A stretch of 64,000 nucleotides of DNA from Marilutibacter chinensis (GTDB lineage Bacteria > Pseudomonadota > Gammaproteobacteria > Xanthomonadales > Xanthomonadaceae): NCBI RefSeq assembly GCF_021725675.1, contig NZ_JAKJPO010000003.1, positions 186,001 to 250,000 of the forward strand, given 5' to 3'. Below are positions 53,591 through 62,032 of the stretch, piece by piece (the stretch's first letter is position 1; every line of letters starts with the position of its first letter). The notes under the pieces are model-generated. The model saw nothing but the letters and a program-made list of their open reading frames with translations, did not search any database and had not been told where the DNA came from. A program made the position numbers and the translations under genes.

Positions 53591-54982
53591 TCAGAGGATG
53601 TAGCGGCTCAGGTCCGGGTCCTGGACCAGTTCGCCCAGGTGCTGGTCGACGTAGGCGCGGTCGATGGTGACCGATTGGCCGTCGCGGTCGGGGGCCTCGT
53701 AGCTGAGCACGTCGAGCAGGCGTTCGAGCACGGTGTGCAGGCGACGGGCGCCGATGTTCTCCTGGCGCTCGTTGACGGTCGCGGCGATGTCGGCGAGGCG
53801 CTCGACCGCGTCGTCGGTGAAGCGCAGTTCGACGCCCTCGGTCTTCATCAGCTCGACGTACTGCAGGGTCAGCGCGGCCCTGGGCTCGGTCAGGATGCGG
53901 ACGAAGTCGTCCTTGCTCAGCGCGCCCAGCTCGACCCGGATCGGGAAGCGCCCCTGCAGCTCGGGAATCAGGTCGCTGGGCTTGGCGAGGTGGAACGCGC
54001 CGGAGGCGATGAACAGGATGTGGTCGGTCTTGACCGGGCCGTACTTGGTGCTGACGGTCGAGCCTTCGACCAGCGGCAACAGGTCGCGCTGCACGCCCTC
54101 GCGGCTGACGTCGCCGCCGCTCAAGCCGGCTTCGCTGCGCTTGGCGACCTTGTCGATCTCGTCGATGAAGACTATGCCGTGCTGTTCGCAGGCCTCGATC
54201 GCGGCCTCGCGCACCTCGTCCTCGTTGACCAGTCTGGCGGCCTCGTCCTCGATCAGCAACTTGCGCGCGGCCTTGATCGGGAGGGTCTTCCTGTGGGTCT
54301 TGGTGCCGGCCATCTGCGAGAACATCTGCCGCAGCTGCTGGCCCATCTCCTCCATGCCCGGCGGCGCCATGATGTCGACGCCGACATTGACCGCGGCGTC
54401 GATCTCGATCTCGCGCTCGTCGAGTTCGCCGGCACGCAGCTGCCTGCGCAGCTTGCTGCGGGTCGCGTCGTCGGGAGCGTTGGCCTGCGTGGACGGCTCG
54501 TCCTTCGCGGCATCGGCGATGTTGAAGCCGAACGAGGTCGCGGTGCCGGTGCGGCGCGGCAGCAGCGCGTCGAGGATGCGGTCCTCGGCACGCTCCTCCG
54601 CCTGGGTGCGGACGCGGTGCTTGGCCTGCTCGCGGTACAGCTTGACCGCGGTGTCGGCGAGGTCGCGGACGATCTGCTCAACATCCTTGCCGACGTAACC
54701 GACCTCGGTGAAGCGGGTCGCCTCGACCTTGACGAACGGCGCGTTGGCGAGCGTCGCCAGGCGGCGCGCAATCTCGGTCTTGCCGACGCCGGTCGGGCCG
54801 ATCATCAGGATGTTCTTGGGCATCACCTCGTTGCGCAACGCGTCGTCGAGCTGGGCGCGGCGCCAGCGGTTGCGCAGGGCGATCGCGACCGCGCGCTTGG
54901 CCTGGTGCTGGCCGACGATGTGGCGGTCCAGCTCCTGCACGATCTCCCGGGGGGTCATGGTGGCGTTGTTGTTGTCGGTCAT
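53591..54982 (-). CDS. hslU: ATP-dependent protease ATPase subunit HslU
   Basis: AAA+ unfoldase of 463 residues that feeds substrates to Hsl[23 protein letters not shown] near the start, Walker [13 protein letters not shown] (about 58-69), Walker [16 protein letters not shown] (about 254-268), the sensor/arginine region and the C-terminal [14 protein letters not shown] tail ([11 protein letters not shown]) used to dock on HslV are visible. It follows hslV by 81 bases containing a REP-like repeat. Confidence 0.97.
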   Translation of the reverse strand: MTDNNNATMTPREIVQELDRHIVGQHQAKRAVAIALRNRWRRAQLDDALRNEVMPKNILMIGPTGVGKTEIARRLATLANAPFVKVEATRFTEVGYVGKDVEQIVRDLADTAVKLYREQAKHRVRTQAEERAEDRILDALLPRRTGTATSFGFNIADAAKDEPSTQANAPDDATRSKLRRQLRAGELDEREIEIDAAVNVGVDIMAPPGMEEMGQQLRQMFSQMAGTKTHRKTLPIKAARKLLIEDEAARLVNEDEVREAAIEACEQHGIVFIDEIDKVAKRSEAGLSGGDVSREGVQRDLLPLVEGSTVSTKYGPVKTDHILFIASGAFHLAKPSDLIPELQGRFPIRVELGALSKDDFVRILTEPRAALTLQYVELMKTEGVELRFTDDAVERLADIAATVNERQENIGARRLHTVLERLLDVLSYEAPDRDGQSVTIDRAYVDQHLGELVQDPDLSRYIL

Positions 54983-55003
54983 ATGAACGCTTGAACGCTG
55001 TCC

Positions 55004-55026
55004 TGGAAGCGGCGTGAGCCGCGATG
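55004..55026 (+). repeat. REP-like palindromic repeat, copy 3, between hslV and hslU
   Basis: TGGAAGCGGCGTGAGCCGCG, with stem GCGGC-GTGA-GCCGC. It interrupts the hslVU operon's short spacer and may act as a post-transcriptional processing or stability site. Confidence 0.65.
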
Positions 55027-55063
55027 TGACGAAAGGGGAGCGAGGTCGCGCCTCGCGGGCTGC

Positions 55064-55615
55064 CTACAGCTCTTCCACCACCACGTTTCGGTTGGTGTAG
55101 ATGCAGACGTCGCCGGCGATATTGATCGCCTCGGTGGCGATCGTGCGGGCGTCAAGCTGGGTGTGTGCGATCAGCGCGCGCGCGGCGGACAGCGCGTACA
55201 TGCCGCCGGAGCCGATCGCGATGATGCCGTCCTCCGGCTCGATCACGTCGCCGGTGCCGCTGATCACCAGCGAGGTTTCCCTGTCGGCGACGGCGAGCAG
55301 CGCCTCGAGCTTGCCCAGGCGGCGCTCGGTGCGCCAGTCCTTGGCCATCTCGACCGCGGCGCGGGTCAGCTGGCCATGTTTCTCCAGCTTGGCTTCGAAC
55401 AGCTCGAACAGGGTAAACGCGTCGGCGGCGGCGCCGGCGAAGCCGGCCAGCACCTGGCCGTCGCGGCCGAGCCGGCGGACCTTGCGCGCGTTCGCCTTCA
55501 TCACCGTGTTGCCGAGGGTGACCTGGCCGTCGCCGGCCACCGCGACGCGGCCGTCGCGGCGCACCGAGACGATCGTGGTGGCATGGAAGACGTGGGGGTT
55601 CTGGCTGGGATCCAT
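55064..55615 (-). CDS. hslV: ATP-dependent protease peptidase subunit HslV
   Basis: N-terminal-nucleophile (T1) protease of 183 residues. The catalytic threonine is the first Thr of [10 protein letters not shown] (residue 13), so a 12-residue propeptide ([12 protein letters not shown]) must be removed; E. coli HslV has only Met before it. Other family segments are [41 protein letters not shown] and [20 protein letters not shown]. With HslU it makes a heat-shock proteasome-like complex. Confidence 0.97.
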   Translation of the reverse strand: MDPSQNPHVFHATTIVSVRRDGRVAVAGDGQVTLGNTVMKANARKVRRLGRDGQVLAGFAGAAADAFTLFELFEAKLEKHGQLTRAAVEMAKDWRTERRLGKLEALLAVADRETSLVISGTGDVIEPEDGIIAIGSGGMYALSAARALIAHTQLDARTIATEAINIAGDVCIYTNRNVVVEEL

Positions 55616-55707
55616 GAGGCCTCCGGAAGCGATGACTCATGGGTGGGGGCGGCGCCTGCGGGTTCAAGTTGGCCCGCGCCATCGGCGTCTGCGCAGGACA
55701 CGCCGGT

Positions 55708-56655
55708 TCAGCTCGTCGCGATCCCCAATTCGACATCGCCCGGCACCGCACGCCCGAGCCGCTCGCCGAGATAGTCGATCACCGCGCGCACCCGCGGCGC
55801 ACGGTCGGCGCCCGCGATCCAGACCATCTGTACGGTCGGCTGCGGCACCCGCCACTGCGGCAGCACTTCGACCAGCGCGCCGGCGTCGAGATCGGCGCCG
55901 ACCACGAAATCGGCCAGCAGGACGATGCCGGCCCCACCCAGGGCGGCATCGCGCAGGGCGTCGGCATTGTTGGTGGCCAGCACCGGCTGCACCCGCACCG
56001 GGCGCTTGAGACGGCCGCGCTGCAGCGTCCACAACGCGCCCGACTGCAGCGGCGCGAAGCTCAGGCAGCGATGGTTGGCCAGATCTTCCGGCCGCTGCAG
56101 CGGCGGCGCTTGCCTGAGGTAGCGCGGCGATGCGCACAGGAAGCGGCGGATCGGCGCCAGCCCGCGTGCGACCAAGCGCGAGTCGGCCAGCCGCCCGATC
56201 CGCACCGCGACGTCGACCCGCTCCGCGACCAGGTCCGCATACCCGTCATCGAACACCACATCGAGCTGGATCCGCGGATGGCGTTCGAGCAGCCCGGCCA
56301 GCAGCGGCGCGACCCGGCGCCGCCCGTAGGTCGCCGGCAGGTGCAACCGCACCCGCCCGGCCGGCTCGGCGTGCTGGGACGCGAGCCCGGCGTTGAGACC
56401 GCCCAATGCGCTCTCGACCGCGCGGTAGTCGGCCAGCAGGACCTCGCCCAGCGGCGTCAGCGACACCCGCCGGGTCGAGCGCAGGAAGACCGGACCGCCG
56501 ACGCTGCGCTCGAGGCTGGCGATGCGCCGGCTCAGCACCGACGGCGTGCAGCCGACCTCGGCCGCCGCGCGCGCGAAGCTCAGGTGACGGGCGACCGCGG
56601 CGAAGCCGACCAGCTCGCGCAGCCGGCCCGGCGTCAGCATCGGGAATTCGTTCAT
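55708..56655 (-). CDS. LysR-family transcriptional regulator
   Basis: Protein of 315 residues. The N-terminal winged HTH (about 7-66; VGFAAVARHLSFARAAAEVG, then CTPSVLSRRIASLERSVGG) and a periplasmic-binding-like effector domain (about 95-305) are typical of LysR. It is divergent from a Tat-exported SDR, with a T-N11-A LysR box between them, so it likely controls that gene and itself. Effector unknown. Confidence 0.92.
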   Translation of the reverse strand: MNEFPMLTPGRLRELVGFAAVARHLSFARAAAEVGCTPSVLSRRIASLERSVGGPVFLRSTRRVSLTPLGEVLLADYRAVESALGGLNAGLASQHAEPAGRVRLHLPATYGRRRVAPLLAGLLERHPRIQLDVVFDDGYADLVAERVDVAVRIGRLADSRLVARGLAPIRRFLCASPRYLRQAPPLQRPEDLANHRCLSFAPLQSGALWTLQRGRLKRPVRVQPVLATNNADALRDAALGGAGIVLLADFVVGADLDAGALVEVLPQWRVPQPTVQMVWIAGADRAPRVRAVIDYLGERLGRAVPGDVELGIATS

Positions 56656-56662
56656 GTCTCGA

Positions 56663-56677
56663 ATGAAACTAGTTCAT
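56663..56677. promoter_or_regulatory. LysR box ATGAAACTAGTTCAT
   Basis: A T-N11-A motif with inverted arms ATGAA and TTCAT, eight bases upstream of the LysR gene and about 75 before the SDR gene. It is the expected primary site for the divergent LysR protein. Confidence 0.65.
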
Positions 56678-56752
56678 GACGATCCGATTATCACCCTTGA
56701 TGTTGTCCCGGACACTGGCTCCTCCTCTCCCCCGACGAAGACGAGGCTCCCG

Positions 56753-57646
56753 ATGACCGGAATCACCCGACGCGAACTGCTCGGCGCCAGCCTGGCCGCC
56801 ACCGCCACCGCCACCGCCACTGCCACTGCCCTCGCCACCGGCCTCGCACCGGCGCGTGCGGCCGACCCGCAACGCAGCGGTCGCGGGCGTCTGGCCGGCA
56901 AGGTCGCGATCATCACCGGCGCGACATCCGGGATCGGCCGGGCGACCGCATTCGCGTTCGCGCGCGAGGGCGCCAGGGTCGGCTTCTGTGGCCGTCGCGA
57001 GGTGCTCGGCCGCGAAGTCGAAGCGGAGATCCGTGCCGACGGCGGCGAAGCGCTGTTCGTGCGCGCCGATGTCACCGTGCCGGACCAGGTGCGCGAGTTC
57101 GTCGACGCCGTCGTCCGGCGCTACGGCGGCCTGCATGTGGCGTTCAACAACGCCGGCATCACCGGCCGCTTCCGGCCGCTGCACGAGCTGGGCCTGGAGG
57201 AGTGGGATGCGATCAACGCGACCAACACCCGCGGCGTATTCGTATCGATGAAGCAGCAGATCCCGCACATGCTGCGCAGCGGTGGCGGCAGCATCATCCT
57301 GACCTCGTCGCTGCACGAGCGCAGCACCCGTCCCGGCGCCGGCGCCTACGCGACCAGCAAGCGCGCGCTGATGGGGCTGGCCCAGGCCACGGCACTCGAC
57401 TACGGCGCCGGCGGGATCCGCGTCAACGTGATAGCGCCGGGGATCATCGACACCCCGCTGTTCCGCGGCGCCACCGGCGCATCGCCGGAGATGGCCGAGC
57501 AGTCGCGGCAGAAGATCGACGCGTTCAAGCGGATCGGCACGCCGGAGGAGATCGCCGATGTCGCGCTGTGGCTGGCCAGCGACGAGAGCCGCTACATGAC
57601 CGGCTCCTCGGTGCTCGCCGACGGTGGCGTGCTGGCCGGGCTGTAG
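56753..57646 (+). CDS. Tat-exported short-chain dehydrogenase/reductase
   Basis: Classical SDR of 297 residues. A twin-arginine motif TRRELLGAS begins at about residue 5, followed by an Ala/Thr hydrophobic stretch, so export to the periplasm by Tat is predicted. The Rossmann cofactor site TGATSGIGRATAFA, NNAG (AFNNAGITGRF), the catalytic Ser (ILTSSLHERS), and Tyr/Lys (AYATSKRAL) are all present. The start is taken at 56753 because the Tat motif follows; an upstream ATG at 56654 would read through the LysR box. Likely NAD(P)-dependent oxidation/reduction of an unknown substrate. Confidence 0.9.
   Translation: MTGITRRELLGASLAATATATATATALATGLAPARAADPQRSGRGRLAGKVAIITGATSGIGRATAFAFAREGARVGFCGRREVLGREVEAEIRADGGEALFVRADVTVPDQVREFVDAVVRRYGGLHVAFNNAGITGRFRPLHELGLEEWDAINATNTRGVFVSMKQQIPHMLRSGGGSIILTSSLHERSTRPGAGAYATSKRALMGLAQATALDYGAGGIRVNVIAPGIIDTPLFRGATGASPEMAEQSRQKIDAFKRIGTPEEIADVALWLASDESRYMTGSSVLADGGVLAGL
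56793..56830 (+). repeat. GCCACC hexanucleotide repeat in the Tat signal
   Basis: A tract of GCCACC/GCCACT units encodes alternating Ala-Thr in the signal peptide. Six-base units keep the reading frame, so copy-number change would only change signal length. Confidence 0.7.
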
Positions 57647-57877
57647 GGCGCCATAGCATGCCCCTGACTCATTTCGTCTCCTCCGGCGGCTCCCTCATTG
57701 GGAAGAGTCAGGGTGACGGAGCATTGCTGTTGCCCTCGTCCTTGATGGACACCGGCTACGGCACTCGCCGCCTGCCTCTTCTCCCAACCCCTTCCTCCCG
57801 GCTGTGGATCGGGGAAGAGCGCGGCGTTCAGTGCCTCCGGGGTTGATCCAGCCGCGGCCATAGGACCGCAGCGGCGC

Positions 57878-58756
57878 TCAACGCTTGCGCTTCGCGCGCG
57901 GGTGGGCGTCGTCGTAGACGCGGGCCAGGTGCTGGTAGTCGAGATGGGTGTAGATCTGGGTGGTCGCGATGTCGGCATGGCCGAGCAGTTCCTGCACGCC
58001 GCGCAGGTCGCCGGAAGACTCCAGGATGTGGCTGGCGAACGAGTGCCGCAGCAGGTGCGGGTGCACCCGCTTGAACAGGCCCTGCTGCTGCGCGAGCTTG
58101 CGCAGCCGCAGCTGCACGGCGCGCGGGGTGATCGGCCCGTCGCGGCCGGGAAATACCGGCGCGTCGTTGCCGGCGCCGGTCGAACGGCGCCACTCTGCCA
58201 GTGCCGCCCGCGCATGCGAACCCAGCGGCACGCTGCGCTGCTTGTTGCCCTTGCCGGTCACGTGGACGAGCGCGTCGGCCAGGTCGAGGTCGCGCCAATG
58301 CAGGCCGCACAGCTCCGACAGGCGCAGGCCCGAGGAGTAGAACAGCTCCAGCAGGGCGCGGTCGCGCAGGCCCAGCGGCGCGTCGGTCGGCACTTCGACC
58401 AGAGCCTTGGCCTCGTCGGGGTCGAGCACCTGCGGCAGCTTGCGCGGCGCCTTCGGCGCACGGATCGCCGCAGCAGGACTGGCGGCGATCCGGCCCTGTT
58501 TCAGCAACCAGGCATAGAAGCTGCGGCAGGCCGACAGGCGCCTCTGCAGGCTCTTGGGCGAGAGGCCGCGGCGGTGTTCGGCGGCGACGAAGCCGCGCAG
58601 CTGTTCGGTCTGGAGATCCACGACCTGCAGCGACTGCGCGGCGCTCCAGCCCTGCAGGGCATCGAGGTCGCGGCGGTAGGCGTCCAGCGTATGCGCCGAC
58701 ATCTGCCGCTCCACCTGCAGATGGGCAAGGAATTCGTCGATCGTGCTCGTTGCCAT
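57878..58756 (-). CDS. xerC: Tyrosine recombinase XerC
   Basis: Site-specific recombinase of 292 residues that resolves chromosome dimers at dif with XerD. The N-terminal SAM-like domain (about 1-95) precedes the catalytic domain with Arg ([12 protein letters not shown]), Lys ([13 protein letters not shown]), HxxR ([12 protein letters not shown]), the second His ([11 protein letters not shown]) and the nucleophile Tyr ([10 protein letters not shown]). The ATG at 58756 gives family length. It lies in the conserved lptM-dapF-DUF484-xerC order. Confidence 0.96.
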   Translation of the reverse strand: MATSTIDEFLAHLQVERQMSAHTLDAYRRDLDALQGWSAAQSLQVVDLQTEQLRGFVAAEHRRGLSPKSLQRRLSACRSFYAWLLKQGRIAASPAAAIRAPKAPRKLPQVLDPDEAKALVEVPTDAPLGLRDRALLELFYSSGLRLSELCGLHWRDLDLADALVHVTGKGNKQRSVPLGSHARAALAEWRRSTGAGNDAPVFPGRDGPITPRAVQLRLRKLAQQQGLFKRVHPHLLRHSFASHILESSGDLRGVQELLGHADIATTQIYTHLDYQHLARVYDDAHPRAKRKR

Positions 58757-58800
58757 GCGACGCCAGCGTAGCGCGGAAGCCCTTCTTCCGCACATCCCCC

Positions 58801-58823
58801 GTAGGAGCGGCGTAAGCCGCGAT
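58801..58823 (+). repeat. REP-like palindromic repeat, copy 4
   Basis: GTAGGAGCGG head plus stem GCGGC-GTAA-GCCGC, the best match to the GTAG-headed form. It faces copy 5, making an inverted pair. Confidence 0.75.
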
Positions 58824-58879
58824 TGGGCGACAGGAACCGGACCCTCTCGGCAATGTGGCCGGCGACCGTGTGCATCCGG

Positions 58880-58901
58880 CCGCAGCTTACGCAGCTCCTA
58901 C
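58880..58901 (-). repeat. REP-like palindromic repeat, copy 5 (inverted)
   Basis: Read on the minus strand, this is GTAGGAGCTG-CGTAA-GCTGCG. It opposes copy 4 across 56 bases in the DUF484-xerC spacer, a BIME-like arrangement. Confidence 0.7.
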
Positions 58902-58936
58902 AGGCGCTCCTGGGCGACCCTGCGCACGCCGGTGAT

Positions 58937-59614
58937 CTACCGGCGCTCGAAACGCTGCAGGGCGGCGGCCAGCGCTTCGCCCATCATCCGCAGGAACAGG
59001 GTGCCCATGCCGGGATAGAAACGGTTCGGGTCGCGGCTGCCGACCGCGACCAGGCCGATGCCGGGCAGCGGCAGCAATGCGCTGGACTGCACCTCCTCCA
59101 CGCGCGCGCCATACAGCAGCGCGTTCTTCTCCGGCTGCAGGCGTCCGCAGATCGGCTCGCCGTCGACGAGGCAGTCGCGGAACGGCGCCAGCGCGCCGTC
59201 GTCGGCCGCGACCACCTGCAGCCAGTCGGCGGCTTCGAGGCCGGCCACCGGCCTGAGCATCACCAGTCGCACGATATCGCCGTTGAATTCCTCGGCCAGG
59301 GTCGCCGCCATCGCCTGCAGGGTGCCGCTGGCGCTGTCCTGGCGCATCAGCGCCAGTGCCAGCTGGTGGGTGCGCACCGCCAGGCGCTCGTTCTCCTGCG
59401 CGTTCGCGAACAGCTCCCGCAGCCGCCGCGACAGCTCGCGATTCTTGTCGCGCAGCACTTCCAGCTGGTAGCTCGCCAGCGACGCGGCCGAGCCCTCGTC
59501 GCGCGGCACCACCAGGCTCAAGGCAAGATCGGGGAACTGCTGCAGGAAGCGCGGGTGCCGACGCAGCCAGGCCGCGACCTCGTGTGCGCCGAGTTTCTCC
59601 TGGATGTCACTCAT
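58937..59614 (-). CDS. DUF484 family protein
   Basis: Protein of 225 residues typical of the DUF484 family found between dapF and xerC. The N-terminal [22 protein letters not shown] and a central helix are followed by a GAF-like domain (about 90-215). Function is unknown; a regulatory role linked to XerC has been suggested from synteny only. It overlaps the dapF stop by eight bases. Confidence 0.92.
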   Translation of the reverse strand: MSDIQEKLGAHEVAAWLRRHPRFLQQFPDLALSLVVPRDEGSAASLASYQLEVLRDKNRELSRRLRELFANAQENERLAVRTHQLALALMRQDSASGTLQAMAATLAEEFNGDIVRLVMLRPVAGLEAADWLQVVAADDGALAPFRDCLVDGEPICGRLQPEKNALLYGARVEEVQSSALLPLPGIGLVAVGSRDPNRFYPGMGTLFLRMMGEALAAALQRFERR

Positions 59615-60470
59615 CGGACCATTCTCCTTCGAACACGAACGCGGTCGGGCCGCTCATCATCACCGGCGCATCGTCGTCCGGCCATTCGATCAGCAACTCC
59701 CCCCCCGGGAGCGCGATCGTGACGCTGCGGTCGATGCGTCCGCGCTTCATCAGTATGGCCGCCGCCGCGCAGGCGCCGCTGCCGCAGGCCAGGGTCTCGC
59801 CGACGCCGCGCTCGTATACGCGCAGGCGCACGCGGTCGCGCGAGGCGACCTGGGCGAAGCCGACGTTGACCGATTCCGGAAACACCCCGTCGCGCTGCAG
59901 CGCCGGTCCGATCGTGGCGACCGGGGCGGCGGCGATGTCGTCGGCCTCGATCAGCGCGTGCGGATTGCCCATCGACACCGCACCGAACGGCGGCAGCGAC
60001 GGGTTGGCGGCGATGTATTGCTCCTGGGGCCGGGCGAACCTGTGCATCGGGATCCGTGTCGGATCGAATTCGGGCACGCCCATCGCGATGCGGAAGCGGC
60101 CGTCGCCAATCCGCTCGACCATATGACGGCCGGTCGGGCTGTCGAGCTGGAACCGTTCGCCGCCGGCGGCGCCGTCGCGCACCAGCCATGCAGCGATGCA
60201 GCGCGCACCGTTGCCGCACTGCTGCGAGCGCGAGCCATCGGCATTCCAGATGCCATAGGCGGCGACCGCGCCATCCGACAGCGGATCCTCGATGGTCAGT
60301 ATCTGGTCGCAACCGACGCCGACATGCCGATCGGCCAGGGCGCGGCAGCGCTCCGGGGACGGCGGCGGCCGGCCGCCGCGCAGGTCGAGCACGACGAAGT
60401 CGTTGCCGGCGCCATGCATCTTGGTGAAGTGCAGGCGCGGGGCGGATGCCGCGTGCGGCCGCGCGCTCAT
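59607..60470 (-). CDS. dapF: Diaminopimelate epimerase
   Basis: Cofactor-independent racemase of 287 residues that converts LL-DAP to meso-DAP for lysine and peptidoglycan. The two catalytic cysteines are in [10 protein letters not shown] and [11 protein letters not shown], and [15 protein letters not shown] marks the N-terminus. The ATG overlaps the stop of the LptM-like lipoprotein gene (ATGA). Confidence 0.97.
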   Translation of the reverse strand: MSARPHAASAPRLHFTKMHGAGNDFVVLDLRGGRPPPSPERCRALADRHVGVGCDQILTIEDPLSDGAVAAYGIWNADGSRSQQCGNGARCIAAWLVRDGAAGGERFQLDSPTGRHMVERIGDGRFRIAMGVPEFDPTRIPMHRFARPQEQYIAANPSLPPFGAVSMGNPHALIEADDIAAAPVATIGPALQRDGVFPESVNVGFAQVASRDRVRLRVYERGVGETLACGSGACAAAAILMKRGRIDRSVTIALPGGELLIEWPDDDAPVMMSGPTAFVFEGEWSDE

Positions 60471-60688
60471 CCGGCAGCCGGTTCCTCGTCGCCGTCGCCC
60501 TCGGCCTCCGGCATGACGTCGTCGGCCGGCGGTGTTCCGGCATCGGTCGGCGCGGCGTCGGCAGGAGTCGTGTCCGCCGGCGTCCCGACCGGCATCTCGA
60601 CCGGCGCCTGGACCAGCGGCCCCTTGTTGCCGCAGGCGGCGAGCGCCAGCGACAACAGGATCAACGGAAGTGCGATGCGTGCATTCAT
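60467..60688 (-). CDS. lptM: LptM-like small outer-membrane lipoprotein
   Basis: Protein of 73 residues. A signal with lipobox [12 protein letters not shown] (Cys about 19) is followed at once by the CGxKGPL motif of LptM/YifL. LptM assists maturation of the LptD-LptE translocon. The C-terminal acidic, Pro/Thr/Asp-rich tail is longer than the core motif and probably disordered. The gene heads the dapF-DUF484-xerC group. Confidence 0.88.
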   Translation of the reverse strand: MNARIALPLILLSLALAACGNKGPLVQAPVEMPVGTPADTTPADAAPTDAGTPPADDVMPEAEGDGDEEPAAG

Positions 60689-60725
60689 GCCGGCAGTGTA
60701 GCCCGCGTCCCGCGGACTGCGAAGC

Positions 60726-61178
60726 TCAGCGGACGGACGGCGGTTCAGGCCGTCGCCGGTCGTTCTGCCGCCGCCCGGCCTGTCGCGGCGGCGCCAGCGG
60801 CGGCTCCGGCCGCCACCACAGCCAGGTCGCGACCACGGCCATGATCCCGGTGCCGGTCGCGGCCATCCACAGCTTCGGTGCGGTCAGGAACATGATCACA
60901 GCGCAGACGGACATCATCACCGTCGCCAACCATTTGGCACGGCGGCTGACCGCACCGTGCGCCTGCCAGTCGCGGATCATCGGTCCGAACTGCCGGTGCG
61001 CGAGCAGCCAGCGATGCAGGCGCTCGGAACCGCGCGCGGCGGCGAACGCCGACAGCAGCACGAACGGCACCGTCGGCAGCCCCGGCACCACGATGCCGAT
61101 CAGACCCAGGCCAAGCGCGGCATAGGCCAGCAGCCACCAGGCCCAGCGGAAGCGTGGTGGCCGCGGCGCCTGCGTCAT
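60726..61178 (-). CDS. DUF454 (YbaN-like) membrane protein
   Basis: Protein of 150 residues with three hydrophobic segments. The N-terminal WWLLAYAALGLGLIGIVVPG, then LPTVPFVLLSAFAAARGSER, and HRQFGPMIRDWQAHGAVSRR match the DUF454/YbaN family. Function unknown. It starts two bases after the esterase stop, so it belongs to the oligopeptidase B-esterase operon. Confidence 0.9.
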   Translation of the reverse strand: MTQAPRPPRFRWAWWLLAYAALGLGLIGIVVPGLPTVPFVLLSAFAAARGSERLHRWLLAHRQFGPMIRDWQAHGAVSRRAKWLATVMMSVCAVIMFLTAPKLWMAATGTGIMAVVATWLWWRPEPPLAPPRQAGRRQNDRRRPEPPSVR

Positions 61179-61180
61179 CG

Positions 61181-62032
61181 TCAGTCGCCGCTGCCCGGAG
61201 CGAACACTTCGCGCAACGCCATCAGCGCCGCGGGATGGTAGATGGTGTGGTGTTGCTCTGCCGGCATGGGCGCATGATGCACCCGCAGGCCCGGCGCGTC
61301 AGCCAGCGCCCGGGCCAGCGCGGCGGCGGGAACGGCGATTCCGGCTTCGTCGCTGCTGGCGAGGAACAGCCGCTCCGGCTTGCCACCGGTCGGCGCAAGC
61401 TTCTGCAATCGTGCCGGCGCCACCTCGACCAGCCGGCCGCCGTTCCACCACAGGCTCGGGTCGATCGCGATCCAGCCATCGAACAGCTGCGGCGCCTCGA
61501 CGAGACTTTCGACCACGAACAGCCCGGCCAGGGATTCGCCGATGATCGCGGTTTCGCCGGTCACTGGATAACGACGTTCGATCTCCGGCATCAATTCGTC
61601 GGCGATGAAGGTGCGGAATGCCGCCGAGCCGCCGACCCGCGGCGCGATCTCGCGATCCTTCCCGACCTCGGTCGGCCCGGTCAGGTCGCGTCGGCGCTCG
61701 GTGTTCTCGATGCCGACCAGCATCACCGGCCGCATCGTGCCGTTCATCGCGCCGACCTGGACAAGCCCTGCGATGTGCAGGAAGTCCTCGCCGAGCCCGC
61801 CATCGGGCATGTACAGCACCGGCAGCGGCGTCTCGCGATCGCCGCCGGGGCGGTAGACGTTGATCCGGCGCGGCTCGCCGAGGACCTCGCTGTCGAGGAC
61901 GAAACTGTCGCCGATCGCCAGCGGCTGCGCCGGGGCGGGCCCGGCCGCGTGCGCGGGCGGCGCGGCGACCAGCGCGACGGGCAGCAAAACCAGCCCGAGC
62001 AGCGCCGCCAGCGCCGTTGCCCGCAGCCGCAT
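61181..62032 (-). CDS. Exported putative esterase (PF00756-like)
   Basis: Protein of 283 residues. A signal peptide (about 1-29, ending AHA) precedes an alpha/beta-hydrolase of the putative-esterase family. Visible are PVLYMPDGGLGED, VGIENTERRRDLTGPTE, the nucleophile GESLAGLFVVES and the His region PAEQHHTIYHPA. Relatives include ferri-siderophore esterases and S-formylglutathione hydrolase-like enzymes. The ATG overlaps the oligopeptidase B stop by one base. Substrate unknown. Confidence 0.88.
   Translation of the reverse strand: MRLRATALAALLGLVLLPVALVAAPPAHAAGPAPAQPLAIGDSFVLDSEVLGEPRRINVYRPGGDRETPLPVLYMPDGGLGEDFLHIAGLVQVGAMNGTMRPVMLVGIENTERRRDLTGPTEVGKDREIAPRVGGSAAFRTFIADELMPEIERRYPVTGETAIIGESLAGLFVVESLVEAPQLFDGWIAIDPSLWWNGGRLVEVAPARLQKLAPTGGKPERLFLASSDEAGIAVPAAALARALADAPGLRVHHAPMPAEQHHTIYHPAALMALREVFAPGSGD

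Noticed and set aside
56654..56752. Upstream in-frame start (ATG at 56654) for the SDR
   Set aside because: It would read through the LysR box and place the Tat motif 38 residues inside the protein.
57662..57713. Inverted repeat CCCTGACTC / GAGTCAGGG after the SDR gene
   Set aside because: Arms are 34 bases apart with no T-run; too loose to call a terminator with confidence.
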